Shown here: positions 45,056-57,066 of the stretch, piece by piece
Numbering within the stretch: position 1 is the stretch's first letter
Layout of the letters: every line of letters starts with the position of its first letter
From: Rhizomys pruinosus
Lineage: Eukaryota; Chordata; Mammalia; Rodentia; Spalacidae
Reading direction: 5' to 3'
Length of the DNA: 64,000 bases
Assembly: GCA_009823505.1 (NCBI GenBank)
Contig: VZQC01004541.1
Location: 1,694,590 to 1,758,589 of the forward strand
The notes under the pieces: model-generated
The model's input: only the letters and a program-made list of their open reading frames with translations
Told to the model about the DNA's origin: nothing
Databases searched by the model: none
Position numbers and translations under genes: made by a program

Positions 45056-46156
45056 TGCGTGGGTACCCTCTGGGAGGAATTGGCATAGTCAAGGCAGGAT
45101 TAGGCAAAGCAAGCACACAGGAAAAGTGGTCTTTTATGGGGAAAGCAACTAACTGAAATAAAGCTGAAGGAAAATGGAGAGGGAATCGTGGCATGGTGAA
45201 TTGTTCGCACAACATTCGAGACTGCAGCAGCGGTGGCATGGATTGCACAATGGATTCTAAGATGCGGAATTAGAGTGAAGCCAAATAGGCAGAGTCAGTG
45301 GGAAAAATCCCCAGCTGGCCATCTGCTTGTAAGTGGTAGAGTAGCATGCTTACTTGACCAGTGGGGGCCACTGCGTGATTATGGGAAATATTTTGAAAAC
45401 CACAGAGGGCCTAGAACAGACTTTACAAGCCCTGAAACTAGCAGATCAAGGGTGGGATGTTTAACAAGCCATGGCAGAGGTGGCCTGGATAGTACTGAAT
45501 GTTATTAAGGATATATTCTGTGTAGGGCAGATGGCCCAAAGAGAGTTCAAAGATTTAAGGGAAATGTTAGAACAAGAAAAAAAAAAAATAGGAGGCTGGC
45601 CTCCTCAGCACTGGCCTCTGACCTAGCCAGTAACTTGCATAAAGAGAAAAGGTAATGATAAAAAGGAGAGTGACATAGGAAAAGCACCTTCAGGTTCAAC
45701 CTTTAATACAAAGAAAGGAAAAATCCATGTCCCAACATGCTTGTGATGGTTAATCCTGTTACTCCTGGGCATCAACTTGACTGGACTTGGGATAAACAAA
45801 TATGAGAAAGAGATCTTCAGATTGGATGATCTCAAGCCAGATGTCCCACCCTAAATGTGGGTGTTACCTTCTGATGGCAGCCAGTATAAAAGGCCATGGC
45901 AGAAGGTAGAAGGGAGCTGGTCCCCTTTTTGCTGCTTGCCTTCTCTCTCACTGGTGAGTCTTGCTGCTGTGACCAACTCTTTGGATCCCACGGTAGACTA
46001 AAGATGGGCAGATCTCCCAGAATCCATCAGGCCTTCGGCACTGGATTGGAACTACTGAGATATGCAGCCTCATGGACTGAGCAACTGCCTGGATTCTCAG
46101 CCTCTGCTATGTGACACAGCTATGTTAGACTACTGGGACTCTATCCCATGAGCAAA

Positions 46157-46162
46157 TAAATC

Positions 46163-46203
<41 letters not shown>

Positions 46204-46250
46204 ATCTATCATCTATCTAATCTATCCATCCATCCATCCATCTATCCTAT
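46157..46250. repeat. (CTAT)n/(CATC)n microsatellite
   Basis: Long tetranucleotide run with CATC variants toward the end. Confidence 0.95.
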
Positions 46251-46261
46251 TGTATTGATTC

Positions 46262-46530
46262 TATTTCTTTTTTTAATTTTCACATTATTTTATTTATTTA
46301 TTTATTTATTTATTATTTTTATGTGTATGAGTGTACCGTCTGCATGTAGGTTGGTACACCGTGTTGTGCAATGCCGCGGAGGTCAGAAGAGGTCGTCAGA
46401 TTCCCCTGGAACTGGAATTAAAGACAGTTCTTAGCTGCCATGTGGGTGCTAGGAATCTAACCTGGGTCCTCTGCAAGAGCAGTCGGTGCTCTTAACCACT
46501 AGGCCATCTCTAGTGGTTAAGAAAATAAAA
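46262..46530 (-). repeat. B2 SINE, antisense
   Basis: Complete antisense B2 inside the solo LTR; GATTCTATTTCTTT occurs on both sides as a target duplication. Confidence 0.9.
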
Positions 46531-47039
46531 AAATAGAATCAGCCCCTGATTCTATTTCTTTAAAGAACCCTGACTAGTACAATGCTAATGGTGGCTTTAG
46601 CGATGACCCAGTGTGGGAAACTAATACACTCAGAGAATATTCAGCACTGGAGTTGCTGGACTTGGGAAAGACTTTCAAGCAGACAGTGGTGGAGCCCGTC
46701 ACCACCTGGCTTGTGAGGCTGTGGTACCCGAGAGTGGGTGGAATTATTTCAAGTGCTGCAGAAGCAGGAAAGCTGAGTAATATAACCACCCAACCCACCA
46801 TGAGACATAAGCTGCACAGCCTGAGACAGCACAAGGGGAATAAATCCCTAATGGATTGGCTAATAAGCCATTAGAGACATGTGTTATCCCCAGTAGAGGT
46901 TCCCATAAATAATAAGGGGTGGAAAATGATAGGAGAAGGGCAAGTGCTACTGAGGGAACTAGGTATGAGAAAAGCAATATATAGTGCCCAGTTCACTGGG
47001 CCAGATAGAGCTGTGTTTACTAGTGATTTAAGAAAAAGC

Positions 47040-47200
47040 CTGAGCCAAGCGTAGTGGCGCAAGACTTTAATCCCAGCACTCAGGAGGCAGAGGCAGGAGG
47101 ATCTCTGTGAGTTCAAGGCCAGCCTGGTCTACAGAGTGATCTCCAAGCCAGCTGAGACTAAAGGGAGACCCTGTCTCAAAAAGATAAAGAAAAAGAAAGA
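47040..47200 (+). repeat. B1 SINE
   Basis: Complete B1 with A-rich tail inside the retroviral remnant; AAAAAGCCTGA-like repeats flank it. Confidence 0.9.
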
Positions 47201-47282
47201 GCCTGATTGAACAAGGGCCTTGAGAATATTATAAAAGTTAAATGGCTATGCTGAGTCTGTTGATGGGAGAGAATTTTTTTAA

Positions 47283-47492
47283 ATATTTTATTTTTGTTTT
47301 GTGTGTACAAGTATATTGCTTGCATGCAGGTGCATCCATGTCATGCAGTGCCTATGGAGGTCAGAAGAGGGTATTCCCTGGAACTGGAGATATAGATGGT
47401 TGTTAGTTATCATGTGGGTGCTGGGAATTGAACCCCAGTCCCCTTCAAGAGCAGTCAGTGCTCTTAACTGCTGAGCCACTTCTCCAGCCCAA
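47283..47492 (-). repeat. B2-type SINE, antisense
   Basis: Antisense B2; GGGAGAGAAT flanks both sides (about 47,266 and 47,494) as a target duplication. Confidence 0.9.
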
Positions 47493-48542
47493 GGGAGAGA
47501 ATCTTTATAAAGTAGGAGAGACTTTGTCAAACCTAGGTGACTTAGACCAACATGTAAAGTATATCTGTAGAGGAGGGAAGCAGCCTAGAGGAGACATAAT
47601 AAGAAAGACACAAATAAAAAAGGAAGTCTGCTTGGGTTAGTAGGAGGCAAATGTGGCAGGATCTATGTCAAGCTCAAGTTCCTAAAGAAAAAAAATTGAT
47701 AAAAAGCCAAATTCTGTGCTGAAAGGCCGCTGGGAGGCTTTAAACCATATGAAGAATAAAAACTGTCTGGGGGGGGCGGATGGATAATAGCCATCCCCAA
47801 GTTAAACAGAGTACCTTTCTCTGATGAGAAAAGTCTTGCTGGGGATGGGAGCAGTTTGTCCAGCTGGGGCTTCCCCCAACAGACAGATGGTGTCAATAAA
47901 AAGAGAGCAGATGTTATGATCACAGCCAGGAGTCAGGCCCAGGGCCTGCCTAATCTAGCTAACCAGCAAATACAGCAGAAGAAAAAGGAGACCTACTCCT
48001 CCTTGGCCCTGTGTAGGACTAGGCAGCTTCAGGCAGGCCCCATGAGTCTCACAAAGCTAAAGAAATACAAGGAGGCTGCATGTTAAAAATCCCAAGACAC
48101 CAAATGAGTTCAAGAAAATGACTGCAGATGCTGAAGATCTAAGCAAATTAATGCCTCTTATTCATGCTTGTACCCAACATGGCTCTTTTGAGACAATTAG
48201 TACAAATAGATAAAAATCTCCCCATGCTATGTTGGACCTGGTATATGTTTGATATAATACCTAATGTTAATGTCTGAGTGATTTATAGATGTGAGACTGG
48301 AGAGATATCCAATACACCTGAAGAAACAAAGATAAAGAGTAAATTCATTAACGACGTACCAGGACCAGGTATAACTATGGAACCTTGGGGAGCTTTATGG
48401 TTAAATAAGACATATTGGTAGATAGAGGCTTTAGTACCAGGGATAGACTGCTCTCCCAGGAGCTGTTGGCCAGGGAAGCCCCCCAAACAAAGGCCATTTG
48501 CCTATAACTTTGGGTGCACACAAGAAGTGGATGGTAAGACCT

Positions 48543-48950
48543 TGTTCTAGTTTGTCTTCCATTGCTATGACAAAACACTCTGACCGACACCAACTTGGGG
48601 AGGAAAGGGTTTATTCAGCTTATATCTCCTGGGTCACAGTTCATCCCTTAGGGAGCCCAAGGCAGGAACTCAGGGCAGGAACCTGGAGGCAGAAGTTGAA
48701 GCACAGGCCATGGAGGAATGCTGTTCACTGGCTTGCTCCCCTGGCTCATGCCCGGCCTGCCTTCTTATACAGTACACAACAACCTGCCCAGGGTGGCACC
48801 ACTCACTGTGGGCTGGGCCCTCCCACACTGCTCGACCATCAAGACAATACTCCACAGATGTGGCCACAGGCCAATCCAATGGAGCCAATTCCCCAATTGA
48901 GGCTCCCTCAACCCAGGTGTGTCAAGTTGACACTAAAGCTATCCAGCACA
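48543..48950 (-). repeat. MaLR-type 3' LTR
   Basis: Low-coordinate LTR of the minus-strand provirus. Confidence 0.88.
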
Positions 48951-50105
48951 ATTGACCCCTTGTCAACTTGACACACAAAACACATCACTATTAAACCACC
49001 ACCTTTCCAGTTCTTATCCCCAAAGTATGATGTTAACATTAATCACAACCTAAGACAGTACAACCTTAAAAGCCCCACAGTCCTTAAAATGTCCAAACAC
49101 TTAAAAGTTCACAGTCTGTTAAAAGTCTCTTAACTGTGGGCTGCTGTAAAATCCAAAACAAGTACTGTCTTATTTCAAAGGGAAGAATCAGGCACTCTCA
49201 AACAAAACCTAAGTCTAGCAAGTAGCTCAAGGCTGGACACCTGGGACTCACTCACGATCTTCTGGGCTCCAAAGAGTCTCGGCAGCTCCCCTTCTCTGCT
49301 CTGCTATCCACTGCACACACAGCTCATCTTGCAGGCCCAGGCTGACTCCATTCCAAACCTGCCGCTGCTCTTGGTGATTGTCCCAAGGTCCCGGCATCTC
49401 CAAGAAGCTGGGGTCGCCACTGAAACTGAGGCAGCACCTTCACCAATGGTCTCTTCTGACGTCTCCTGGTGCAAAGCCTCAGCTTCACTCCATGACCCCT
49501 GCAATCTTGGGGTCTTCACTGCAACCGAGGTGCACTTCCACCTGACCTCTCATAGTGCCAAGCCTCAGCTGCTTTCTGAGACCCCCTCAAATTTCAATAC
49601 CAGAACCATATAGGAGACTCTTACATACTACCAAGTCCTGCTTCTGGCTTGAGATGGAGGCTCAGGCCCCTTCTGGATCACAGCTTCTGTGTGCTGACCC
49701 TGAAGAAATTCTTCCCAGAAGATTTCACACAGTGATGCTGGTCTCTTGTTACTTACAGCTGATTTTTCAGCCCCAGCTAATCAGCATCAATTGTCCCAGT
49801 ACAACAAAAATTCCACTTCAGGTTCTGGTCTCTTGTTACTTACAGCTGATTCTTCAGCCCCAGCTGACCAGAACCCACAGATTACACAGCCCTGATGATC
49901 TCTGCTCCCCTTTGAAACTAGAAACTTCACAAGCCAGGCCTCTATCTTCTACAACTCAGCAAAACTGCTCCAAGCTTCACAGCCACAATATTTAGGCATT
50001 CAGTGATCTTCCCAGCCCAAAGTTCCAAACGCCTCCACAATCCTTCCCCAAAACACCAAGGTCAGGTCTGTCACAGCAATACCCCACTCTTCTGGTACCA
50101 ATTTC

Positions 50106-50512
50106 TGTTCTACTTTGTCTTCCATTGCTATGACAAAACACTCTGACCGACACCAACTTGGGGAGGAAAGGGTTTATTTAGCTTATATCTCCTGGGTCAC
50201 AGTTCATCCCTTAGGGAGCCCAAGGCAGGAACTCAGGGCAGGAACCTGGAGGCAGGAGTTGAAGCACAGGCCATGGAGGAATGCTGTTCACTGGCTTGCT
50301 CCCTGGCTCATGCCCAGCCTGCCTTCTTATACAGTACACAACAACCTACCCAGGGTGGCACTACTCATTGTGGGCTGGGCCCTCCCACACTTCTTGACCA
50401 TCAAGACAATACTCCACAGATGTGGCCACAGGCCAATACAATGGAGCCAATTCCCCAACTGAGGCTCCCTCAACCCAGGTGTGTCAAGTTGACACTAAAG
50501 CTATCCAGCACA
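50106..50512 (-). repeat. MaLR-type 5' LTR
   Basis: High-coordinate LTR, next to the putative primer-binding site. Confidence 0.88.
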
Positions 50513-51348
50513 GACCTCATTGCAGAAGATACTACATGATGTGAGCATGAGAAAGAAAAATTCTGCTGAGACCTTGCACTGCTAATGGACAGCTGACCTT
50601 CATGGTACCAGAGAGCACTATGGAAATTGCTGGAAAGAAATGGTCTCCAAAGCCCTACAAAAGACCTCACACGCTGCACTTTTACACACCAAAGAAGATG
50701 TAGTGCAATAGTGGCACCCTGGTACATGTGCACTTGGAAAATTTCCACTTGGATTTACAGCCCATGCCTTGGGAGGTTTAGGTGGGTAATGACACATGAC
50801 TGATACTGCAAGCTTGGCACCCTCTAGAGGCAAAAGACTTTATATGCCACAATAGAAAGCGATTGCAATCCTTTTGTTAAAGAGCTGTGATGCCTCGACT
50901 GAGATATCATCCAAGCATTTGTGTTTGTGCCCATAATATACTTGCTATAATGGTTATTGCTTGTTTAGATGTCTGTACTTCTTACTATTTGTGTTTTCTT
51001 AGAATTAAAAGGAGACTTTTTTTTTTTTTTTGGTCTTTTTGTGACAGGGTCTCCTTTTAGTCCCAGCTGGCCTGGAGCTCACTATGTAGACCAGGCTGGC
51101 CTTGAACTCACAGAGATCCACCTGCCTCTGCCTCCCAAATGCTGGGATTAAAGGCGTGTACCACCACACCTGGTTAAAAAGGAGACTCTTGAATGAGCCA
51201 CCAGTGTTAAAAACAGAACTTGGACAGACACAAGAGTGTGATGTGTCACCTCAGAGACTCTCTCTTGCCCTCCCCTCCAATGCCCAGGGACTCTCACAGA
51301 AGAGGTTGGCATGTCCGGTTTGTAAAGGCCAAACAAGGGGGGGTGGAG
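50513..51348 (+). pseudogene. Endogenous retrovirus unit 2, 3' internal region
   Basis: Continues unit 2 after the MaLR insertion and is homologous to the reversed part at about 41,540-42,100. It ends in a purine-rich tract (AACAAGGGGGGGTGGAG) directly before the LTR, as expected for a polypurine tract. It is interrupted by an antisense B1. No intact frame. Confidence 0.65.
51016..51178 (-). repeat. B1 SINE, antisense
   Basis: Complete antisense B1; AAAAGGAGACT flanks both sides as a target duplication. Confidence 0.9.
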
Positions 51349-51796
51349 TGTGGATAAAAGTATGTCTTCTTCGAAATGGATTTATCACTGGATAAGCTGC
51401 AAACTACAAAGATGGAGTCTGGTTTACTTAGAGAGAAGGGCTGAGGGAAAACCCACAGCAAGGTTCCCATGCTGCTGGCATTCCCAATGCTTGTGAGAAC
51501 GCGCATAGAACTTTGGGATGCTGCTGGTACCATGTTGGGGCCTGGGGTATATAAAAGCCCACTACTCGGGGCTAGGGGAGACCTCTTGCCATTTTGTCAT
51601 CATGGGCGGAGGACACAGGATTCATGCCAGGTCTCTGGACAGCCATAGTGGGAAAGGAGAATCACTGCTCATCATGTAAGAGATATTGTCTCCATTCACT
51701 TTGTAGGAAGGCCTAATAAACTAGTAAGACTGGAGAATCTGCTCATTGCTTTGCCTAGTAAACAGGGAAACTCGACACAGAGGCAGGGGCGCTACA
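51349..51796 (+). mobile_element. Retroviral 3' LTR of unit 2
   Basis: 448 bp from TGTGGATAAAAG to GGCGCTACA, with TATAAA at 51,550-51,555 and AATAAA at 51,715-51,720. The next 35 bases resemble the leader after the LTR at 45,055. Confidence 0.8.
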
Positions 51797-51892
51797 TGTG
51801 TGGGTACCCCTCTTCCCCTGGGAGGAAATTTCTCTGTGACATGCTTACAAAAGAAATAATTTATGTGGTATAGTTTATTCAAATACAATTTT

Positions 51893-52133
51893 TAAATTTT
51901 TAAAAAATTTTATTTATGTGTATGAATGTATTGTCTGCATGTAGGTTTGTGCACCCGTGTTGTACAATGCTGTGGAAGTCAGAAGAGGGCGTCAGATTCC
52001 CCTGGAACTGTAGTTCTCCTGGAATTGGAGTTACAGATGGTTCTCAGCCACCATGTGGGTGCTGGGGATTGAACCCAGGTCCTCTCTAAGAGCAGTTGGT
52101 GCTCTTAACCACTAGGCCATCTCTCCAGCCCTC
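51893..52133 (-). repeat. B2 SINE, antisense
   Basis: Complete antisense B2 with target duplication. Confidence 0.9.
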
Positions 52134-52514
52134 AAATACAATTTTAATTAATAAATATGATACATAACCAATATTCAAAGATCTTAAAACAATTCTTTAA
52201 TTTTTTTTGAGTAATGTCAAATGAGAATAGAGTAGATATAAAGGGAACATGTATTTCAGGATGAACTCAGTGTAATCAGCTACACTGACATGTGTGTATA
52301 GTCACAGTTGTATCAGAGAATGAGATAGAAGGTTCACTTGAGCCTAGGAGTCCAAATCAGCCTATGCAACATAACAAATCATCCATGTTAGGAAGAGAGG
52401 GAGGTAGGAAAGTTTGGAATGAGCAAGGACAGGAAGCAGTGCAGGGTCACTGAAGTTCATGGTTTCATGTTGTAGTATTAAAGAAAAATTCACACATCTC
52501 CAAACCAGACACTT

Positions 52515-52725
52515 AAAATTTTTTTATTATTTTTATTATGAGTGTATGAGTGTTTTGCCTGCATGTGTGTAAGTGCGCCCATGTTGTGCAATGCTGGAGG
52601 AGGTCAGAAGAGGGCGTAGGAAACTCTGGAGCTTGAGTTGCTGATAGTTGTTTACGACCACATGGGCACCAGGAATGGAACCCGGGTCCTCGGCAAGAGC
52701 AGCCAGGGCTCTTAACCACTGAGCC
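52515..52725 (-). repeat. Diverged B2-type SINE, antisense
   Basis: Shared with segment A (37,760-37,945), so it predates the duplication. Confidence 0.8.
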
Positions 52726-53014
52726 TCCAGACTTAAACCAGATGTTTTTGTACTGAACAGAGATTATTTTTCAAAACGACTATGAGCACTTACCAAACAG
52801 TCAAATTGAAATAAAACTTGAAAAATTCAGGAGCTCAAGGAACAAGCTCAGAAAAAAAAAAAAAAAAAAAAAAAGGATTAGAAGGAATGGAACAAGGATT
52901 ATCATATCTTGATGTCAAAGCTGGAGAAATGGATCACTAAATCAAAGAAAATGTCAAATCTAAAATAACCTAGAACAGTCACATAGGTCCTCTTGAACAC
53001 TATAAAAAGACTAC

Positions 53015-53175
53015 ATACTAGAGTTGGGCGTGGTGGCTCATGCCTTTAATCATAGCACTCGGGAGGCAGAGGCAGGTGGATCTTTGTGAGTTCAAGGCCA
53101 GCTTGGTCTACAGAGCAAATTCCAGTACAGCTGGGGCTACAGGGAGACCCTGTCTTGAAAAGACCAAAAAAAGAA
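53015..53175 (+). repeat. B1 SINE
   Basis: Complete B1 ending in GAAAAGACC and A-rich tail. Confidence 0.9.
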
Positions 53176-54451
53176 AAGACTAACTACTACAAATCATAGG
53201 TATAGATAATGGGAGAAGAAACCCAGGTCGAAGACACAGAAAACATAACAAAAATCATAGAAGAAAACTTCCCACATCTAAGGAAAGAGATACCTATGAA
53301 GGTCTAGGAGTCATAAAGAACACCAAGTAAACAAGACCAGTAAACAAGCTCTAAGAACTGTTAAACACATTCAGAAAAGTAGTAGGATATAAAATTAACA
53401 CATAGAAGTCAGTGGCCTTCCTATATACAACAACCAATATATTGAGATAAAAATGAGGGAAACGATCCCATTTGTGGTTGTGCCCAAAACATAAAATATC
53501 TTGGAATAAATCTAAGGAAGGAGGTGAAGGACTTGTATAATAAGATATTTTAGCTCAGGATATAGATCTAAAAGAAAAAAAACCTTAAAGATATTGAAGA
53601 AAGAAGTTACAGAAGATACCAAAAGATGACCGCTCATGATCATGGACTGGTAGGATTGATCCTGTGAAAATGGCCATCCTAACAAAAGTAATCCACAGAG
53701 TCAATGCAATCCCAATTAATATTGCAAAACAATTCTTCACAGAAAATGAAAAATAATTAAATTTCACTAGGAAGCACAATAAACACAGAATAGCAGAGAA
53801 TCCTGAACAATAAAAGAACTGCCTAAGGCATTATCATCCCTGATCTCAAATTATACTACAGAGCTATAGTAATAAAAACAGCATAGAACTGGGAGTAAAA
53901 ACATACACAGTGATAAATGGACTAGAAGTGAGGACCCGGGTTTGAGTCCGTACATTTACTGCTATCTGATTTTTGACAAAGGGGCCAAAACACGCACTGG
54001 AGAAAAGACAGCATGTTCAAGAAATGGTGCTGGTCAAAATGGATCATTACATGGAGAAAAAGAAACTACAGAAACCTCAAGTCCAAATGGATCAAGGGCC
54101 TCAACATATGGCCTGATACCTTGAACCTGGTAAGAGTAGAGAGTAGGGAATGTACTGGAAGTTATAGGTACATGAAAGGACATTCTGAACAAGATACCTA
54201 TATAGCCCAGGTATTAAATCTAACAGTGACAGATGGGACTTCATAAAATGAAAAGGCTCTGTACAGCAAAAGACACCATCAATTGAGTGAAGAGGCAAAC
54301 TCCAGACTGGAAAAAAATCTTTATGAACTATACGGGTGACAAAAAGCTCAAATCTAGACTATATAGAGAACACAAACAACTAACCATCAAAAAACAAAAA
54401 CAACCCAATTGAAAAAATGGAGCAAGGAATTGAACAAAGAATTCTTTTTTT

Positions 54452-54690
54452 TTTAAATAATAAAGCTTTTTAAATTTTATTTACTTTTTATGTGTATGAA
54501 TGTACTGTCTGCATGTAGGTCTGTGCACCCGTGTCGTGCAATGCCACGGAGGTCAGAAGAGGGTGTCGGATTCCCCTGGAACTGGAGTTAAAGATGGTTC
54601 TCAGCCGCCATGCGGGTGCTGGGGATCGAACCCAGGTCCTCTGCAAAAGCAGTTGGCGCTCTTAACCACTAGGCCATCTCTCCAGCCCGA
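54452..54690 (-). repeat. B2 SINE, antisense
   Basis: Complete antisense B2; GAACAAAGAATTCTT on both sides is a target duplication. Confidence 0.92.
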
Positions 54691-55394
54691 ACAAAGAATT
54701 CTTATACATGGCTGAGAAATATTTAAAAATTGTTAAATATCTTTGGCCATCAGGGAAATTTGAATTAAAACTATTTCGACATTTCATCTTACCCTGGTCA
54801 GAATGGCTAAAATCCTAAACACAAATGCTGGCGAGGATGTAACGTTCATTCGTTTTTGGTGGGATTCCAAACTGGTGCAGCCACTATGGAAATCAATATG
54901 AAGAGTCCTCGAAAAGCCAAAAATATTTCTCCCACATGATCCATACCACTTTTGGAAATAAAGGAACTTTATACCCTACTACAGAGCTGCCTGTTCATCC
55001 ATGTTTATTGGTGCTCTATTTACAATAGCCAGGAAACAGAAATAACTTAGATGTCTATTGAGGGATGAATGGACAATGAAACTATAGAACATTTACACAT
55101 GGAATATTATTGACCTGTTAAGAAAAACATTATTATGAAACTCACAGGTAAATGGATGGAACTAGAAGCAATTACCTTGAGTGAGATAATATAATATAAA
55201 CCAAGTAAGTCAAATGCCCCATGTTCTCTCTTATAAGTGGATGCTGGCTTTGAACACCTACGAAACCAGTAAATGGCCATGAGAAAGGGGAACAGTGGAG
55301 CAGGAAGGGTTAAAAAGGGCAGGGAATGGGAGGACAGTACGGAGAAGGGAGGATCGGGAGGGATAACGCTAAAGTCTTTAGAAAAGGTCACATA

Positions 55395-55560
55395 CAGCTT
55401 GGCACGGTGGTGCATGCCTTTAATTCCAGGACTCAGGAGGCCGAAGCAGAAGGATCTCTTTGAGTTCAAGGCAAGCCTGGTCTACCATAGTGAGTTCCAG
55501 GCCAGCTGAGGCTATAGGGAGACCCTTTCTCAAAAAACCCCAAAACAAAACAACAACAAA
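55395..55560 (+). repeat. B1 SINE
   Basis: B1 with an AAC-rich tail. Confidence 0.88.
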
Positions 55561-56702
55561 AACAACCCCCCAAACAACAAAAAATACCAAAATCTAACAG
55601 TATTGAATCTCCTTTTAAAGTATATATAATATATATTATATTATATATACATATATATTATAAAGAGATCACCCTATACATTGTTCCTAGTAGACACCAT
55701 AGGCTAGAAAAGAAAAAGTCAAATGCCAGGAATGAACTCTCTCACTTGAAGCTGTTAACCAGAGAGTGGTCCCAAGGACCCTCAAACAACACTGAGCCTT
55801 GCCCCTGCTCTTGGATGTCCACCCGAACTGGATATCTACTGCTGAAAAGACATTACATACACAAGTTGTGGAACAAGCCAGGAGAAACCAGGCTGATAGT
55901 GACTTCAAAGCTTCACCTCCATGGAACAGATTTCACAGTGCTGGAAGGTGCTATGCAGGATCCAAAAGGAGGAGATGACCATCAGCCTTGTCCTGGCGTG
56001 AATCCTGTGTCTTAACAAGTGGCCTGGGAAGACATGCCCACTGGTGCAATCGGTGGAGCAAATTCCATGGGAGCAACCAGCCACTTTCTGGTTGGATTTT
56101 GAGGTCCATGTCACAAGATGGACCCCATATCTGACACTGATGTCAGGGATAGGAATCTGTGGCTAGACAAGTCCAGACCAGTGGGAAGAGCCTATTAATA
56201 TTATCCTGCTACATAAACATTGTATTAAGTCTCCTGATAACTTATTTTCATACTCATAGATTAATCTCTCAATTCTAATCAGTTGAAGCTTCCTCATGGT
56301 GATAAACCTAGAGACCCTCGGCTGTCAACATGCAGAGAGTAAGAGGCTGTAGATTGCTTATCCCTGAATAGGACACTATCCCTGAGTCAAACTTCGGCCT
56401 CCCAACACTCAGAGATCACTATGCAAGAACCAGGGGAGGAAGATGACCACAGATGATCTCATGGCAATAGTGACAGTATACACAAATCGCACATAAGCTT
56501 AAGCCAGACAAATGCAGAACAGAAGTGGTGCAATAGACAGGAAACTTCAACCATAGCTGACAACTACTGGCAACCATTAGCTGCTGGGAAGGGAAGAATC
56601 AATCTGATTTGAAGTAGTGACTCTGGATAGCTAAAGCTGCCTTCAGTTGGACAGGCACTTAGGGACACAAGCCTGACTTCAGAGGCCTTTAAAAAAATGG
56701 AA

Positions 56703-56870
56703 AAACACCGGGTGTGGTGGCGCACACCTTTAATTCCAGCACTGGGGAGGCAGAGGCAGGGGGAACTCTGTGAGTTCAAGGCCAACCTGGTTTACAGAGC
56801 GAGCTCCAGGCTAGCTGGGACTAAAGGGAGACCCTGTCTCAAAAATACAAAAAAAAAGAAAAAAAAAAGG
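56703..56870 (+). repeat. B1 SINE
   Basis: Complete B1; GGAAAAACA flanks both sides. Confidence 0.9.
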
Positions 56871-56907
56871 AAAAACATATATAATTGAGTATATGAAATC
56901 AAACAGG

Positions 56908-57066
56908 GAGCCGGGTGTGGTGGCACACACCTTTAATCCTAGCACTTGGGAGGCAGAGACAGGTGGATCTTTGTGAGTTCAAGGCCAGCCTGGTCTACAA
57001 GGTGAGTTCCAGGACAGCTGGGGCTACAGGGAGACCCTGTCTCGAAAAGACCAAAAAAAAAAAAGA
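56908..57066 (+). repeat. B1 SINE
   Basis: Complete B1; GAAATCAAACAGGGA flanks both sides as a target duplication. Confidence 0.92.

Larger units (their letters stand above)
45742..46581 (+). mobile_element. MaLR/ERV3-like solo LTR with 5-bp target duplication
   Basis: Starts TGTGATGGTTAAT and ends CTAGTACA, flanked by ATGCT at 45,737-45,741 and 46,582-46,586. Retroviral unit 1 reads through this site uninterrupted near 38,425, giving an empty-site control. It contains a CTAT microsatellite (46,157-46,250) and an antisense B2 (46,262-46,530). Family assignment is tentative. Confidence 0.75.
45056..48542 (+). pseudogene. Endogenous retrovirus unit 2, leader and degenerate gag region
   Basis: Begins after the LTR and is homologous to unit 1. 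The best-preserved Gag-like frame is at 46,611-46,874, with LLDLGKTFKQ and WLVRLWYPRVGG segments; elsewhere stops and frameshifts abound. It is interrupted by a solo LTR (45,742-46,581), a B1 (47,040-47,200) and a B2 (47,283-47,492), and later by a MaLR provirus. The primer-binding site was not identified with confidence. Confidence 0.65.
48543..50512 (-). mobile_element. Nonautonomous MaLR-type provirus, complete with two LTRs
   Basis: Two LTRs of about 408 bp (48,543-48,950 and 50,106-50,512), differing at roughly a dozen positions (about 3%), flank about 1.15 kb of internal sequence. On the minus strand each LTR runs TGTGCTGGATAG to AGAACA and has an AATAAA. The internal start reads TGGTACCAGAAGAGTGGGG just after the 5' LTR, fitting a Leu-tRNA-type primer-binding site as in ERV-L/MaLR elements. 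No gag, pol or env frame is seen. The 5-bp duplication GACCT (48,538-48,542 and 50,513-50,517) proves insertion into retroviral unit 2. Confidence 0.88.
51860..52735. repeat. Paralogous segment A' (copy of 37,005-37,945)
   Basis: Same orientation and order as segment A. It holds an antisense B2 (51,893-52,133) flanked by CAAATACAATTTT on both sides, absent from A, and shows the empty site of the chimeric SINE near 52,485. Confidence 0.85.

Noticed and set aside
48498..49995. Plus-strand frames of 140-160 codons
   Set aside because: They lie in the antisense of the MaLR provirus LTR and interior, repeat in both LTRs and have no known domain.
53190..55250. Functional L1 open frames
   Set aside because: Stops, frameshifts and a large deletion between ORF1-like and ORF2-like pieces rule out activity.
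55107..55469. 120-codon minus-strand frame
   Set aside because: Antisense of L1 and B1 sequence.
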